64,000 bases of DNA from Ecdyonurus torrentis (GCA_949318235.1 OX439132.1:22113412-22177411), one strand, 5' to 3'; shown: positions 28,872 through 41,120, counted from the stretch's first letter. A program made the numbers and translations. The notes: generated from the letters alone by a model not told the origin.

Positions 28872-29221
28872 TTAAAGCCATAGACCACATAAAACAACAT
28901 GTGCTTTTTAATGAATAAACACGAAATGGGATCTTCAAAACTGATGACAATTTTTACCAGAACGTTAATGTAGCCCCACGAGAGAGAGAGAGAGTGAAAA
29001 AACTGTAGAGTATGCCATTTGCGTGAAAATTCGTGTTTATGACGTCAGAAATATGCAAAAACTAGTATGAAAATGTTGTGCGGGTTGCATAAATCGAAAT
29101 CTTCTGATCACTGCTACGGGGCTGCTGTTGGGTTTTGAGACAAACTAATGTTATTTATGTAAATCTCCTCAAGTGTTTTGTGATATAAATGCTTATGTTT
29201 TTCTCTGGTCTATTCCTTTAA
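28872..29221 (+). mobile_element. MITE family A, copy 4, GA seed slightly expanded
   Basis: TTAA at both ends and canonical termini. The GA seed reads CCCCACGAGAGAGAGAGAGTG, longer than in copies 1, 3 and 8. TGACGTCA at 29040-29047. 350 bp. Confidence 0.9.
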
Positions 29222-29877
29222 GTATAAAATGTAATAGTTTTCTGACGTTAAAGTACTAAAGAATTTCTTTATAAGTTTTGTGAAAGTTAATTTAAACTAA
29301 GAAAAATGTCATTTCATAGGCCTTTGTAAATATTTTGTTTAAAAAATACTAATGTAAAATGCAATTGTTAGATGTGTACTCATGATTGTAAAAATATATT
29401 TTACCATTCAAAAAAATAACTTCAAATTTTCAATGTTATTCTTTATGATAAAAACAGACGTTGAATATAAATGGCAAGACATATTATCACATGTTTACGT
29501 TAAACAAAATACCATTGTATTTGAAGCATTAGACATGTTTTAAATTTTCTTTTGACATAAAATTTTACACCTGAATTCTACAGTGTCGGCAGTATAAAAT
29601 AGCTGTAAAAAGAAAGGAAAAAATAATCATTTCGATCTCACTCCAATAGTGTATACCTTTCAAATGTGCCTATTCTGTATAAAATATAAAAGAAACAGTA
29701 GAATGGCTATTTTTGAGTTATAAAATAGAAAGACTTTTATATGACTTTTAATTATAAAATTAAAATTAATGTGTTGATTAATTGCGGAAAACATTCTTCA
29801 AATTTTAATACTTAATTAAAAAATTATTTGAGTTTAGCTTACGTATTTTTACTCTCAAATCATAAAATAAACTACTA
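29222..29877. other. AT-rich non-coding stretch
   Basis: Nothing was recognised with confidence. TTTACCATTCAAAAAAA near 29400 vaguely resembles reversed sequence near 46060. Confidence 0.4.
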
Positions 29878-30137
29878 ACATGGGTCACGGTATGGGAAAA
29901 TGATACATTTTGCCAGTTTAAAAATACTTAGCAAATATTTCTGTTTTAGAGCATTGATGCTGTTAACAGATTCAATTGAGTTTGTCAGTGTGTGAGAAAA
30001 ATAATAATAACAAAAGAATTAACTAATTTTCCAATGAAAATAGTAAAAAAAATAATATCTGTCTTATGTTGAGCAATGTTATTCAATGTATGGCGTTAAA
30101 GCGCATTCATTATGACGTCATGCACATACACCCTATA
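29878..30137 (-). mobile_element. Family C MITE, reversed, one end lost
   Basis: The right edge TGACGTCATGCACATACACCCTATA is the family's leading end. Internal GGTATGGGAAAATGATA, AGAGCATTGATGCTG and TATGTTGAGCAATG match other copies. The GGCGTCGACTTTAACATG end is missing on the left. Confidence 0.8.
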
Positions 30138-30918
30138 AAAAGCAGTTTAGCAGTTAAGCGAATATTCTTACGATTTATTTTTTTAAAAATAAGAAATTTT
30201 ATCTCAACTTCTTGAACCAAGTCCTTACCTGTTTTTGAGTATTCTGAAAAATCTCGACAAAATAGATTCGTATCTCTTAAAACGACGATGCTATATTTAG
30301 TAACTGCTGAATTTTTATTATTATGCAAATTGAGATTTTAGATAAAAATGAATAGAATGTCAGAGGTCAATCTGTTATTCATGGAAAATTGATTTTGAAT
30401 CAATAATATAAATGGTTATATTAAAGCATGTGTTATATTAAACTGTCATTTTTTTACGCGCTGTTTGGTTATTTTTTTTTTAAAGCAATAAAAAAAGTTT
30501 TAATACTATATAATATACTTCAAAAGAATTTTTATGAAGTATTTAAATTAAATGTGACAAACTGAATACTACTATGAAATAGCTTATTAATAGAATTTCA
30601 TATAATACAGTACATTTAAATATTTATGTTTTAATATAAATAATTTGATTTTAAATTTAATAAATAACAACTTAATATTTTCAGGTTCAATTTTAGTAAT
30701 AAAATAAAAATAAATATTATAGATATTTATATTCAGATTTTTATTATTATTATTTCACTAAATTTAACCCATAAAATAATAACATAAAGTATAATATTGA
30801 ACTAGAGTAATAATAACAACAAAGGAATAACGTAGAAAATAGTTATGTAAATTTATGTATTAACATATTACTACCTTTATTTCCACAATTTTAACTTCTA
30901 TATCTATTTTAAAATGTC
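30138..30918. other. AT-rich non-coding stretch
   Basis: Nothing was recognised. Confidence 0.45.
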
Positions 30919-31257
30919 TTAAAGGCATAGACAAGAAGAAAACATTAGCATTTAAATCACAAAACACTTGATAGAACTTACATAAATAACATTAGTTTAT
31001 CTCAAAGCCCAACTGTAGCGCCGTAGCAGTGATCAGAATATTTCAATTTAAACAACCCACACAACCATTTTCATACTAATTTTTGCATGTTTCTGACGTC
31101 ATAAACTAAAATACGTATACACGTAAATTTCATACTTTACAGTATTTTTACCCTCTCTTGTGGAACCACATTTACGTACATTCTGGTAAAAATTGTCATA
31201 AGTTTTGTAGATCCTATTTTGTGTTTAATCAAAGAACATATTGTTTCGTGGCTTTAA
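30919..31257 (-). mobile_element. MITE family A, copy 5 (reversed)
   Basis: Begins TTAAAGGCATAGACAAGAAG and ends GTTTCGTGGCTTTAA, TTAA at both edges. TTTCTGACGTCATAAAC lies centrally, and the GA seed is short and eroded (CCCTCTCTTGTGG). Confidence 0.88.
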
Positions 31258-31358
31258 GTAAAGTTCATACCGTAAAATTTATTTATGTTGACATTCTTTT
31301 TGCATGACAAAAGTTTCAGTTTCATACAGGTTTTACGTTTTATTATAAAAAGCATGTC

Positions 31359-31572
31359 AATCTTGTTGCGAAAAAAATACCTATCTCGTATTTTGTCAGT
31401 GGAAGCAAAAGGCCTATCTCGTTTTTTTGGAAGCAAAAGGTCTATCTCGTTTCCGAACGTTATGTAGATGGCGCTCGAGATAGACCTTTTGCTTCCACTG
31501 ACAAAAAACGAGATAGGCCTTTTGCTTCCACTGACAAAATACGAGATAGGCCTTGTTTTCGCAACAAGATCG
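31359..31572. mobile_element. Fold-back element with 33-bp iterated arms
   Basis: Outer ends AATCTTGTTGCGAAAA and TTTTCGCAACAAGATCG are inverted. Each arm is built of direct repeats: the right arm has CGAGATAGRCCTTTTGCTTC followed by CACTGACAAAA twice in a 33-bp period (31476-31508, 31509-31541) and a third partial start. The left arm has the same units reversed, one lacking 7 bp. The loop (about 31453-31475) contains GAACGTTATGTAGATGG. This matches in architecture the Foldback (FB) class known from Drosophila, whose inverted arms are made of short direct repeats. The 133-aa frame across it reads the iterons and is not a gene. Confidence 0.7.
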
Positions 31573-32186
31573 ATGTATACAAAGAATACATTCACTGAAG
31601 GTACCAAAATATGTATAGTATGCAACCTGCGTAATACATTTGTTGGGCAAATCACATATGTTTCAGGGGCTAAAATAAAATGGAGTCATTTTTTCTATAT
31701 AAATATATAAAAATTCATTGAGATTATTTTATTTATCTATTTAATATTGAGATATCACCTTATCATGTACTTTATTACTTATTATATGTATATTTATGGT
31801 CATTGAAGCCCTCACAATACCTTAATAAAGTTATTTATTATTAAAAAATAACGGAGCTCTGAACTAGTTAAAAAATTTCAATATGATTTTTTTTTACTAT
31901 AATTGATCAATAAATGACTAAAATATAAATGATGGAAAATTTTTAAAGTGCGTCTTTGGAGAATTCATTTAAATATTTATTAAAATGACTAAAAAAATGT
32001 AAAAACTACATTATAATCAAATAAAAGCAAACAAATTTAATACTAACAAAAAACAAAATAATGTTAACATAATAATATACTTGCGGCTAAAATTAAATAA
32101 TGTTTATTTTAAATTAAACAATAAAATTGTCTAGAAAAAAAAAACTCATGTTAAATATTTATTTTAAATTATCAGTTTTTTAAATC

Positions 32187-32271
32187 CAGAGAGAGAGAGA
32201 GAGAGAGAGAGATGTCGTTTGAGGCAGTTTGAATTTAGTAAACAGTTTAAACAGTTTGTTATGAAATACAA

Positions 32272-32332
<61 letters not shown>

Positions 32333-32339
32333 CTCTCTC
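32187..32339. repeat. Inverted microsatellite pair: (GA)n then (CT)n
   Basis: A short (GA)n at 32187-32212 is followed after about 60 bp by (CT)n at 32275-32339. The two can pair with each other as a hairpin. Confidence 0.9.
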
Positions 32340-33396
32340 GTCTCATTCTGTGGTATATTTTCGATTAGTGATTGTTTTTGAAAGTGTTATCGGAAAAAAT
32401 ACCCGCATAAACTTTTTTTCTCGAGAGGAAAGAAATAAGATTTTTTCCCCATCCTTTTCTTCTTGACTATCAAAACTCTCATGGATGCTTCATTTTAACT
32501 CTGGATTTGACTGTTTCAAGAATTAACAATAAAATCCTTGAAAAAGTTTTAAATTTTACGTCACTTTTGTTGATTGAAAATATCTGAATAGAATTTGAAT
32601 ACAAAAAATTTTGAAAGTAATTTTTGTAGATGCTCATTTTTCTTTTTCGTAAACTCTGTTCCTTGACCCAAAATTGCTTAATGCTACTTAGAAAAGCACA
32701 TGAAATGTGTTGATCGTTATTTTTTTATATTCCGTAACACAGAGACGAGGTTTAACGAACGATATTAATCATGTCATAAATTATATTTATACCTCAATAA
32801 TACTAAAAACATTTAGTATTATTTTCTTAAAATAAAAATAAAAAGTAATTGAAAATTATTACTTTAGCCTCCTGAGAAGAAATATGAAATTTTGTAATCA
32901 ATTTATTTTACATTTCTTTTATTACTATGGTATTTAAAATTAAAACTTCTATCTAAATTCAAAGCAAAACTAAGCTTGTACTCAGACACTGTTATATATT
33001 TTATACGTAACGTAGTTTTTTTTAATTAATTAAAAATCTTATTTGAAGTCACATACTTGAAAATTTTGAGTTTCATCAAAACGTATATAACTTTAAAAAA
33101 AATAACGCATTAATTAAAAGCTTATAATTAAAATAAATATATAACCTTTAATATAATTATATACAATTAAAAAGACAAGAGAAAAATTAAAGATAGTCGT
33201 ATTTACAAGTCACCTTGCTAATAATGTCAATAACATAATAATTATTGCTGTAGTGAAGTATAACGGAATGTCAACAAACTTTGTCAACGAGAGAGGTATA
33301 TTATAATGGTATACGTTTTGTTATGTGTTTTGACATCCACACTGGGGAACTACTATTATAATTGTTTAACCCACATGACAATGCTGCTTACTTTTA

Positions 33397-33806
<410 letters not shown>

Positions 33807-34302
33807 ATACGTATAATACCGTATGTTGAAATAATATTGTATCATTTATGTTAGCGATGATATAAGCTTATCAAATTTCTTTAAGTGGAATTTTTTTTGC
33901 TAATTATTTTAGAGGTAGAAATTAAAAAGGATTTTTTTATATATTTAAAAATATCTTTGAATGTTAAAATACCACTTAAATGGCTTAAATGACACATTAC
34001 AAGGAGAGGAAAAATATATTATAATATAATTCACAACTGTATCTTAGATATTTTCAAACACTCCAATTTAAATACGCTTAATATTAATTTAGGATCGTAC
34101 ACTTATGTCTATGTTTTTAAGACACTTTATACATTAACAATGGTTAAATCATTTCAATTATAAAAAACTGCTATACGAAGGTTTATATTTTAAAATATTT
34201 ATACTTCATTTCTTCTCTTTAAAACTTATACTACATAGACAGAAATGTCATGAAGTAAAATTTAAAATCTATGAGGTAAATTAAAATTTATAAAATGAAG
34301 GT

Positions 34303-34646
34303 ACGACTGATTGGTTGACTAGTAACTCTGTTCTTCTCACCGAGTACAGGTTTGAGTCACTGCTGGGTGTTTACGTGAAGTTTGAGAGCACAACACCTTG
34401 CACGATGTGTGCTTATAATATTATATCATTTCATGACAACGCACAGCATTCTGGCTGGAGGTGCATGATTGATGTGATTGCACTGTCCGGTATAAACGTT
34501 TCCAAGGTTTCTCAAGGCTGTCATGGTGAATGCTGGGCTGTGTATTTAGGCCATGGCCGACTCATGTCAGCAGTTTCTATTATATACATCGATAAGAAAA
34601 TCTCTTGACGGTACTAAGGTAAAGGTTTTGCACAAGAACACATTAT

Positions 34647-34677
<31 letters not shown>
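34303..34677 (+). mobile_element. tRNA-derived SINE with poly(A) tail
   Basis: An A-box-like TGGTTGACTAGT at 34312-34323 and a B-box-like GGTTTGAGTCA at 34349-34359 head a GC-richer body of about 290 bp. The body ends in an uninterrupted poly(A) run at 34649-34677. Head, body and tail in this order define a SINE. The 97-aa open frame at 34315-34608 spans head and body and should not be taken as a gene. No other copy lies in the window and target-site duplications were not clear. Confidence 0.72.
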
Positions 34678-34680
<3 letters not shown>

Positions 34681-35290
34681 CATAGGTCAAAAAGGTTAAT
34701 CTAAACTGTGCTCCTTTTGGCAAATCAGAGTAAGGCATTTCGCCAAATATATAGCAAATAAGTCCCAATTGAAGATAACGTGCATCATCTCTTTCTTCTG
34801 GCAACTGATGTTACATTCACGTCTGCACAAAGACGCAAAGCAATCAATCACAAAATTTAATCAGACGACTCTTCGAGCAATATTACAAAATTGTTCAAGA
34901 ACGTATACAGTATAATATATATATTTTGTATAGTTTTCTTGTCACATAATATAAAACTAGAATAAGAAAGTACAATAAGATATTCTTACGTAATATATAA
35001 TGTTATTTACTGTATAAAAAGAAAATGTTTATTCTGTATTCATGACACAAATTGTAACATCATAATAAGATATAGAACAATATGACGGGAAATATGTAAA
35101 TATCATTTTGTACGTTTCTTATAAAACACGGAATTCTACTTTTTATATTTATGCCTTTTTATTTTTTACCAATATTATTTTATACCATATTATTTTTAGA
35201 ATATTATGACGTAGTAACTATATAAAAATATGAAATTATATTTTTAGAATGATCTTATTATATTACCAATCAATTATTTTATCGAAAGGA
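34678..35290. other. Non-coding stretch
   Basis: Nothing was recognised. The first 200 bp are GC-richer than the remainder. Confidence 0.45.
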
Positions 35291-35415
35291 ATGGACCACT
35301 TGCAATGAATGAACTTTTTAATATAATTTGAAATATTCTTATAGCATTTCTTTTTGAAAAATCATTTTCACTTACTTGTTGCAACATTTAAAAACATTTT
35401 ATTGCAAGTGGTCCA
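35291..35415. mobile_element. Family N inverted-repeat element, copy 1
   Basis: AATGGACCACTTGCAATGAA at the left pairs with ATTGCAAGTGGTCCAATATT at the right (about 15 bp perfect core TGGACCACTTGCAAT). The whole unit is about 125 bp. The copy at 26015-26236 shares both ends. Confidence 0.75.
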
Positions 35416-35431
35416 ATATTGAACTAGTACT

Positions 35432-35434
<3 letters not shown>

Positions 35435-35474
<40 letters not shown>
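35435..35474. repeat. (CT)n microsatellite
   Basis: About 20 CT units, 20 bp right of the family N element. Confidence 0.97.
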
Positions 35475-35478
<4 letters not shown>

Positions 35479-35660
35479 TGTGTAAATATGAATTTTGATT
35501 GAAATCATTTTATAAAGAGATCATACGTCAAAACATATTTTTAATATGTTTCTGTGCAATAATATTTAACTAAATTAAAAATTACAGAAAATAAATTATT
35601 GAAATGTATGATTGCATAGTGTAATAAATCCAAATTTTAGACGACTGTAAAAAATTTTGG

Positions 35661-36045
35661 GTTAAGGCGGGAAATCAGGTACTGCGGGATTTGACTAAAA
35701 ATTGATAACGATAAAGAAATAAAAATCTGAAATTTTGCACAGTGATACATTAGAATATGAGATCTTCAAAAATGTAAAAAAAAAATGGGAGGTCACCATG
35801 CTAGATTTTAAATTATGATTTTTGAAGTGTTAGTCCCATGAGAGCCCATGTTCATTTCAATAATTATTTTCTCTCTGATCTGATATCGATGGTCACGGGT
35901 TCTGAAAATTTTATCATAGGTAGCTGTTACTGTTAACTTTCAAATAACATCATAAAGTTTTGAAGTTTCCTTTTTAAATTTTGAGATACAACTATATACA
36001 ACCCTACCTATATACAACCATCTATATACATCTATATACAACCCT
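35661..36045. repeat. Dispersed repeat family I, copy 2, with CTATATACA satellite
   Basis: 35661-36000 aligns with 23290-23620 (GGGATTTGAC, CTAGATTTTAAATTATGATT, TTTCAATAATTATTTTCTCT, GATGGTCACG). The right edge (about 35990-36045) carries several imperfect CTATATACAACC units not present in the other copy. Confidence 0.7.
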
Positions 36046-36167
36046 TAAATTAAGAGGTTGCATGTTTGATTTCACCTGCTAAAAGTAATTAGTTGTTTTT
36101 GTTATTGTTACTGCTTCCACGTCAAATGTTGTATTAAAAGAAAAGTACGAATAAAAATATTGTCAAA

Positions 36168-36612
36168 TAGGATGTATGCATATGACGTCATATTTCATAT
36201 GCTTGGACGCCATACTGGAGTAATGATTAGCATTGCTCAGCATATGACAAACTTCATTTTTGGCTATTTTCTATGGGAGTTTTTTTCTCGCTTTTACTAA
36301 TTCAACCTATAGGGTGTGTGCGCATGACGTCATTCTGAATGCTTTTCGATGCTCTTCTAGAGCAATGAATAACTTTGCTCAGCATAGGATAAACGTAGTT
36401 TTTGGCTCTCTTCTTTGCTCTGAGTCATTTTTCCATACTGGCCCATGTTATTTAACGTTCACTTATGGCGTCGACTTTAACATGAATGAAACCACCCTAT
36501 TAACAGCATCAATTCTCTCAAAAATATTGCATAGTATTTTTAAGCTGACAAAATTAGTTGTGATCCAACATAATAATATATAGCGTTGATGAATGCATAC
36601 GTAATGAATACA

Positions 36613-36617
<5 letters not shown>
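36168..36617 (+). mobile_element. Family C MITE interrupted by another family C copy
   Basis: The outer element starts TAGGATGTATGCATATGACG, is broken at 36308, resumes at 36500 with TTAACAGCATCAATTCTC and ends CATACGTAATGAATACACCATATA against a TA array. The pieces join into a normal family C element. Confidence 0.82.
36308..36499 (+). mobile_element. Nested family C copy (192 bp)
   Basis: TATAGGGTGTGTGCGCATGA to CACCCTA inside the outer copy. The uninterrupted site in the copy at 2083-2379 reads CAACCTGTTAACAGC. Here it reads CAACCTA [element] TATTAACAGC, consistent with insertion at TA. It lacks the middle of the longer copies and keeps CCATACTGGCCCATGTTATT and GGCGTCGACTTTAACATGAA. Confidence 0.85.

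Positions 36618-36682
<65 letters not shown>
36614..36682. repeat. (TA)n microsatellite
   Basis: TA run with one AATA interruption, directly between family C and repeat P. Confidence 0.95.
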
Positions 36683-36686
<4 letters not shown>

Positions 36687-36790
36687 TGAGGGCATCTCAT
36701 TCTATCCAAAGTAAAGCTGGTCCACTCAGTTTCTGATCCAAAGCCCTCCTCTAAAAGGCGGTGCTGATGCAGGTGGGGGTGAGCAATGTC
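36681..36790 (+). repeat. Repeat family P, copy 1
   Basis: CCACTCAGTTTCTGATCCAA with flanking similarity (TATGAGGGCATCTCATTC) matches the reverse of 40925-41034. In both loci this repeat abuts a (TA)n array on the same side. Confidence 0.65.
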
Positions 36791-37861
36791 ATTGTTTGTA
36801 GTTATATTTTTAGAGGATGAGGGCAGGTACTAAAGGGCTTAAAAAGTTACCTGGCATCAATGTAGTTGAAATATTTTGGATCAACAAAATATTTATAAAT
36901 ATTATTTATAAATTTAAAAATAAATTTATGATTTTATTCATAATGTCCTATTGCGCTTTAATCGCATACATTAAAATTTATTAAACAGACTTATTTAATT
37001 AAATATGTCAAAGTGAAATAACATAACGATTATATATGTTGATTTTGTATAGATTTTGATAGTATTACTGTTAACCCTGTGCTTGCAAAAAGGCGCTCAA
37101 AATTTGAAGCTTCTATTTATTTTTTACTTCTTGAACTATAATTATTTTATGTACAGTTAAACTTATGCTATATTACACCTATGTTAATTTGGTATCATAA
37201 AAGGTAATTAATTGCATAAATTATATCATATACCACATCTTTATATTGACTTTATGTTTCTCAAAAAATATTGTTTATAAACTATGTATATACGTACTTA
37301 AACAGTTTACAATAGAATTGATATAAGATAAACATATCTTGCTATAATAGTCTATATTTTTATTTTAGTTTGAATTGATCTTTATTGGTTAAATTGTTTT
37401 ATATTAAATGTTTAATTTTAATAAATTGAGTTAAGTAATTTAACTTTTATATTCAGGTTTATGCGGAAATAATGTAATACTACATTTCTTGTATAATTTT
37501 ATAATGAGATTAATGAGTATAGCAATTTTTAATACATTGAATTGAACGTTATTTCGTAGGTAGTACATTATTTTGTCATTATAATCTATAGTACGTTGTT
37601 AGTTTTTTTGTTAAGAGAAGCACTGAATCCTCAATCATTTTTTTAATTAGTATAATATAAAACATTTATAACATTTTTTTTTTTAATAATCTGACTTTCC
37701 TGATCTAGAAAAAACACACACATAAAGTGCTGGTTAGGTTAATTAAAAAACTAGGATTATCTGATTTGAAAAACAAAACTGATTTCCATTTGTATTAATA
37801 ATATAAAATGTGCAATGTGCTTTTTATTATTATATATGCGTATTGCATATATTTTTGCATA
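36791..37861. other. AT-rich non-coding stretch
   Basis: Nothing was recognised. Confidence 0.45.
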
Positions 37862-38090
37862 TCACCAAAATAATAAATTACGTAACTTATGCTGCACTGC
37901 TGCACTTATATCATTATAGCATAAATATATATAGCTAAATTAGAACAACACAAATATTAATGCTGTATAACATTATATTTATGTTATTGAAACATATTTA
38001 TTATGCGGTATAGCATAGATTATGTTGTATTAAACAAATTGTGCTGAAAATGAGCTAGCATAATTATTACGTATTTATTTTTGTCCGCGT
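37862..38090 (+). mobile_element. Family D MITE, copy 2
   Basis: Left TTACGTAACTTATGCTGC, interior TATAGCATAGATTATGTTG and AATTGTGCTGAAAATGAGCT, right AGCATAATTATTACGTATTT then TTTTTGTCCGCG. Interior blocks are close to the copy at 54822-55040. Confidence 0.8.
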
Positions 38091-38488
38091 AAAATTTATT
38101 TTATTCTATCAAATATATGAACAGCCGAAATTGTGAGGCTTGCATTCTGACCCTGAACTTTACAGTTAATGTGATTGCAAATATATTTTCTATATATTAT
38201 TATACTAAATATATGCTTCTTACCGGCAAATTTTTTGTGTTAAAATTCTTTTTTGGCTTTAAACACGTTAAAGTATGCCTAGTATCTCTTATTTAAAATT
38301 TTCCGGGATCAGTGCAGTAGTTTTCGCAAAAATTGCAAAAAACGTGATTTCCTCCATAAGCGTAATGTTAAATTAGGGGTCCCGCGCCCTGTGATTGGTG
38401 CTACGTCACGGCCGGTAATAAGTATTGTAAAATTTAATGATTTTGCAGGGCTCTTACTGTCCTTAAAAATCATCACATTAAGTTGCGG
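38091..38488. other. Non-coding stretch, GC-richer at 38300-38480
   Basis: The GC-richer part (TAGGGGTCCCGCGCCCTGTG, TACGTCACGGCCGG) directly precedes the large fold-back and may belong to it. No coding sense was found. Confidence 0.4.
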
Positions 38489-39500
38489 CAAGTCCGGTGC
38501 TCGATATTAACTTATTTGATGCAAAATAAAATCTTGATAAATTTCCTCTGAGATCTGTATCCAAATTACTTTCGTCTCGGACACTACGGAGGAAATAGAG
38601 ACGAGAGAGATAAGTAGTAGTAAAAAGTATATAAACAATTAAGACGAGAGACTTTCGAGAGTCCATATATATATTTTTTTTAGATAAATATGATAAATCA
38701 TAATATAACATATTTTAATTTTATAATTTGACTTATACAAATTAATATAAATTTTTAACTTATAGAATACATCTTGTTTTATGAAATGAAGAATTACGTT
38801 AATTAAAGCCTCAATATCATGTGTAATATCATACATCATATATTTATAAATATATATAAATATAAATATTGTTATATACTTATAAGTCTATGGTGTAGTA
38901 TATTATATCCCGGTGTAACGAAAAAAAAGCACTTTTTCAATAGAAGGATTACCTGCGCTACCTGACCACATGACCCAATTATCTTACGCGCTTGCATGAT
39001 TTCGATAACTCCCAAAGTAACTCTCACAATGAACCAAATTTATTTCAGATGTTATTTTTATCAAAAAACATGCAGAAACCTTTTTTGATCTAAGTTCTAG
39101 CATCATTTTGAAGTAATAAATTCAAATAAAAAATATTACACCAAAAAATATCACAACAAAATCACGGCAGTTCAAAATTACATTGGAACTTCGATCAAAA
39201 AAGAAATCTGCATGATTTTTGATAATACTAAGATCTGAAATAAATTTGGTTCACAAAGACTTTTACTTTGTGAGTTATCCAAATCATTCATGCGTAAGAT
39301 AATTAGGTTGTCGTGTGGACAGGTAGCAGGTAATCCTTTTCTATTGAAAAAGTGCTTTTTGTTCACTTATTTTTTAACTGCACCTTTTTTCTCTCTCGCT
39401 ATCTCCTTTTTTCCCAGATAAAAGTATTTTTGATCAAGAAAATTAATTGAGAATTTTATTTTGCATCTAATTAAGTTTATAATATCGAGCACCGGACTCG
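38489..39500. mobile_element. Large fold-back element, about 1 kb
   Basis: AGTCCGGTGCTCGATATTA at 38491-38509 pairs with the reverse complement at 39480-39498. Pairing continues through GATGCAAAATAAAAT and more weakly to about 38620 / 39380. The inner arms (38922-39107 and 39175-39366) pair at high identity. The left arm carries extra AT-rich sequence (about 38620-38915) missing on the right, so the arms are unequal. No transposase remains; short frames here translate the arms. This is either a single long-TIR element or a palindromic MITE inside an older one. Confidence 0.72.
38922..39366. repeat. Inner palindrome with 185-bp arms
   Basis: AGCACTTTTTCAATAGAAGG at left and CCTTTTCTATTGAAAAAGTG at right. 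The arms also share ATTATCTTACGC, GAACCAAATTTATTTCAGAT and TTTTTTGATC in inverted order. The loop is about 70 bp (39108-39174). Confidence 0.88.
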
Positions 39501-40924
39501 GGGACTCGTTAACTATGTTGCTTTTAAATTTTGTGTAAGCCACAATAACTTACACCATGTCAAAAAATATGTCAAATAAAATAATAATTTGATTATTGGT
39601 ATTTGGATCCTTTTTGTTAAAATACCTAGACATACCTGTGCGGGCAGCACATAATAGCAAAATACTATTATCTCTAACCCCTCTCAAGAAAATATCATAT
39701 TTTAGATGAATTTGCTGTATTTTTCTTTGTATTTTATCCCGATATAAATTTCAAAACGTTTTATGAATAAATCATATTCAACCTCCATCTCAGTGGCTCC
39801 ACTATATTAGCTGTTTATTGCTTTATCATAAATATTGTTGCTTTTATTTTTACCTTGCACCTCAATAAGTTTTTATGTGTAGAGTATTTTAAATGTTAAG
39901 CATAGATCAGAAGTATTATATAAAATTTATTTTACTTATTTTTAACATAATGAAATAAATATTACTTTGTTCTTTTCAATTTTTTAAGTTCTCAGAGTTT
40001 ATTGTTTAAATTATCATTAAACAAAAAGGAAACTAAAACAATAATTATTAATTTTTAATTAAACGACAATTTAACTTTTTTTTGTCAAGTTTATGTTATA
40101 ATATTGGATATATTATATCCAATCTTATAAATTAAACATGACAAAAAAAATAGAGTTATTTTTTTAAAGCATAGAAAAAAAACATATATTTAATATTTAT
40201 TATTTATATACAAAAATCGCAGCAACAAAATACGTAAAATTGTATTTGAAAACTCATTACATTATAAATGCAATTATTACTGTAAGATAAGTTTTTCCCA
40301 CCACCACATAAAAACTACAAAATTTGTTCTTTTTATAATTTAAGTGCAGGTTCTATATATAAAATATCTGATATTTTAATTGGCAATAAATTCAAAACTC
40401 AAAATTCAGTGTAAGGCCTTTTTTTTTTAACAATCATTATTATCAATCTTTATCAATAAAATAATGTGCGCTTTAACACTTTGAAATTATAAAAGTTGTT
40501 GTAATTTAAAATTGTATAGATTCTGAAGTATTTTATTGAAATACAAACAAATTGAACCAAAATAATTTCAAATTATTCATTAAACAATATCTGACAAGAA
40601 TCGATTTTTATTATATCAATTCACGCTTTACAATTAAATACATAAAAATTTATTTCATAAAATAGTAATTTTTTATTATTTTTTGTAGATAAAGCATTTA
40701 TTGTTAAGAAATCTCCTTATATATAATATATATATAAAAAAAAAATCAGAACCTATTTCACATAAATAAAGCATTTTATAATTGCTACAATTTGTGATAT
40801 TTGCAAAAATATATTATCATTTTATTTATAAATTTTTATAAATAAAATTTATAAATATCATCCAAACCGTTTTGGATTGTAGACAAGGTTGCCAAATTCT
40901 TATTGTCAATCATTCTTGTCACCA
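39501..40924. other. AT-rich non-coding stretch
   Basis: Nothing was recognised. Confidence 0.5.
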
Positions 40925-41027
40925 TCCCCTTTTTACTTCACCTTACACGCCACCTCCTTCATGGAGGCGTGAGTTGGATCAGAAACTGAGTGGATCAGAA
41001 TACCTTTGGGTCGAATGACATGGGCTC

Positions 41028-41117
<90 letters not shown>
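40925..41117 (-). repeat. Repeat family P, copy 2 (reversed), plus (TA)n
   Basis: TTGGATCAGAAACTGAGTGG and GGGCTCATAAATATA mirror copy 1. The (TA)n array follows at 41031-41117. The segment contains its own small inverted pair CGCCACCTCC / GGAGGCGTG. Confidence 0.65.

Positions 41118-41120
<3 letters not shown>

Noticed and set aside
31476..31541. CRISPR repeats at 31.4 kb
   Set aside because: The 33-bp units are directly adjacent without unique spacers, and they occur in inverted arms.
31254..31655. 133-codon minus-strand frame with repeated segments
   Set aside because: The repeats are the 33-bp iterons of the fold-back element read in frame (33 is divisible by 3), which keeps the frame open by chance.
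34315..34608. 97-codon frame with non-repetitive protein-like composition
   Set aside because: It starts inside the tRNA-like head and runs through the body of a SINE with a poly(A) tail. I recognise no protein family.
36260..36583. 107-codon frame
   Set aside because: It spans the nested family C elements and their junctions and has no protein similarity I recognise.
36681..41117. A single 4.4-kb DNA transposon bounded by P
   Set aside because: There is no transposase-like ORF inside, and both P copies border TA arrays, which fits independent repeats better. Kept only as a question in the findings.
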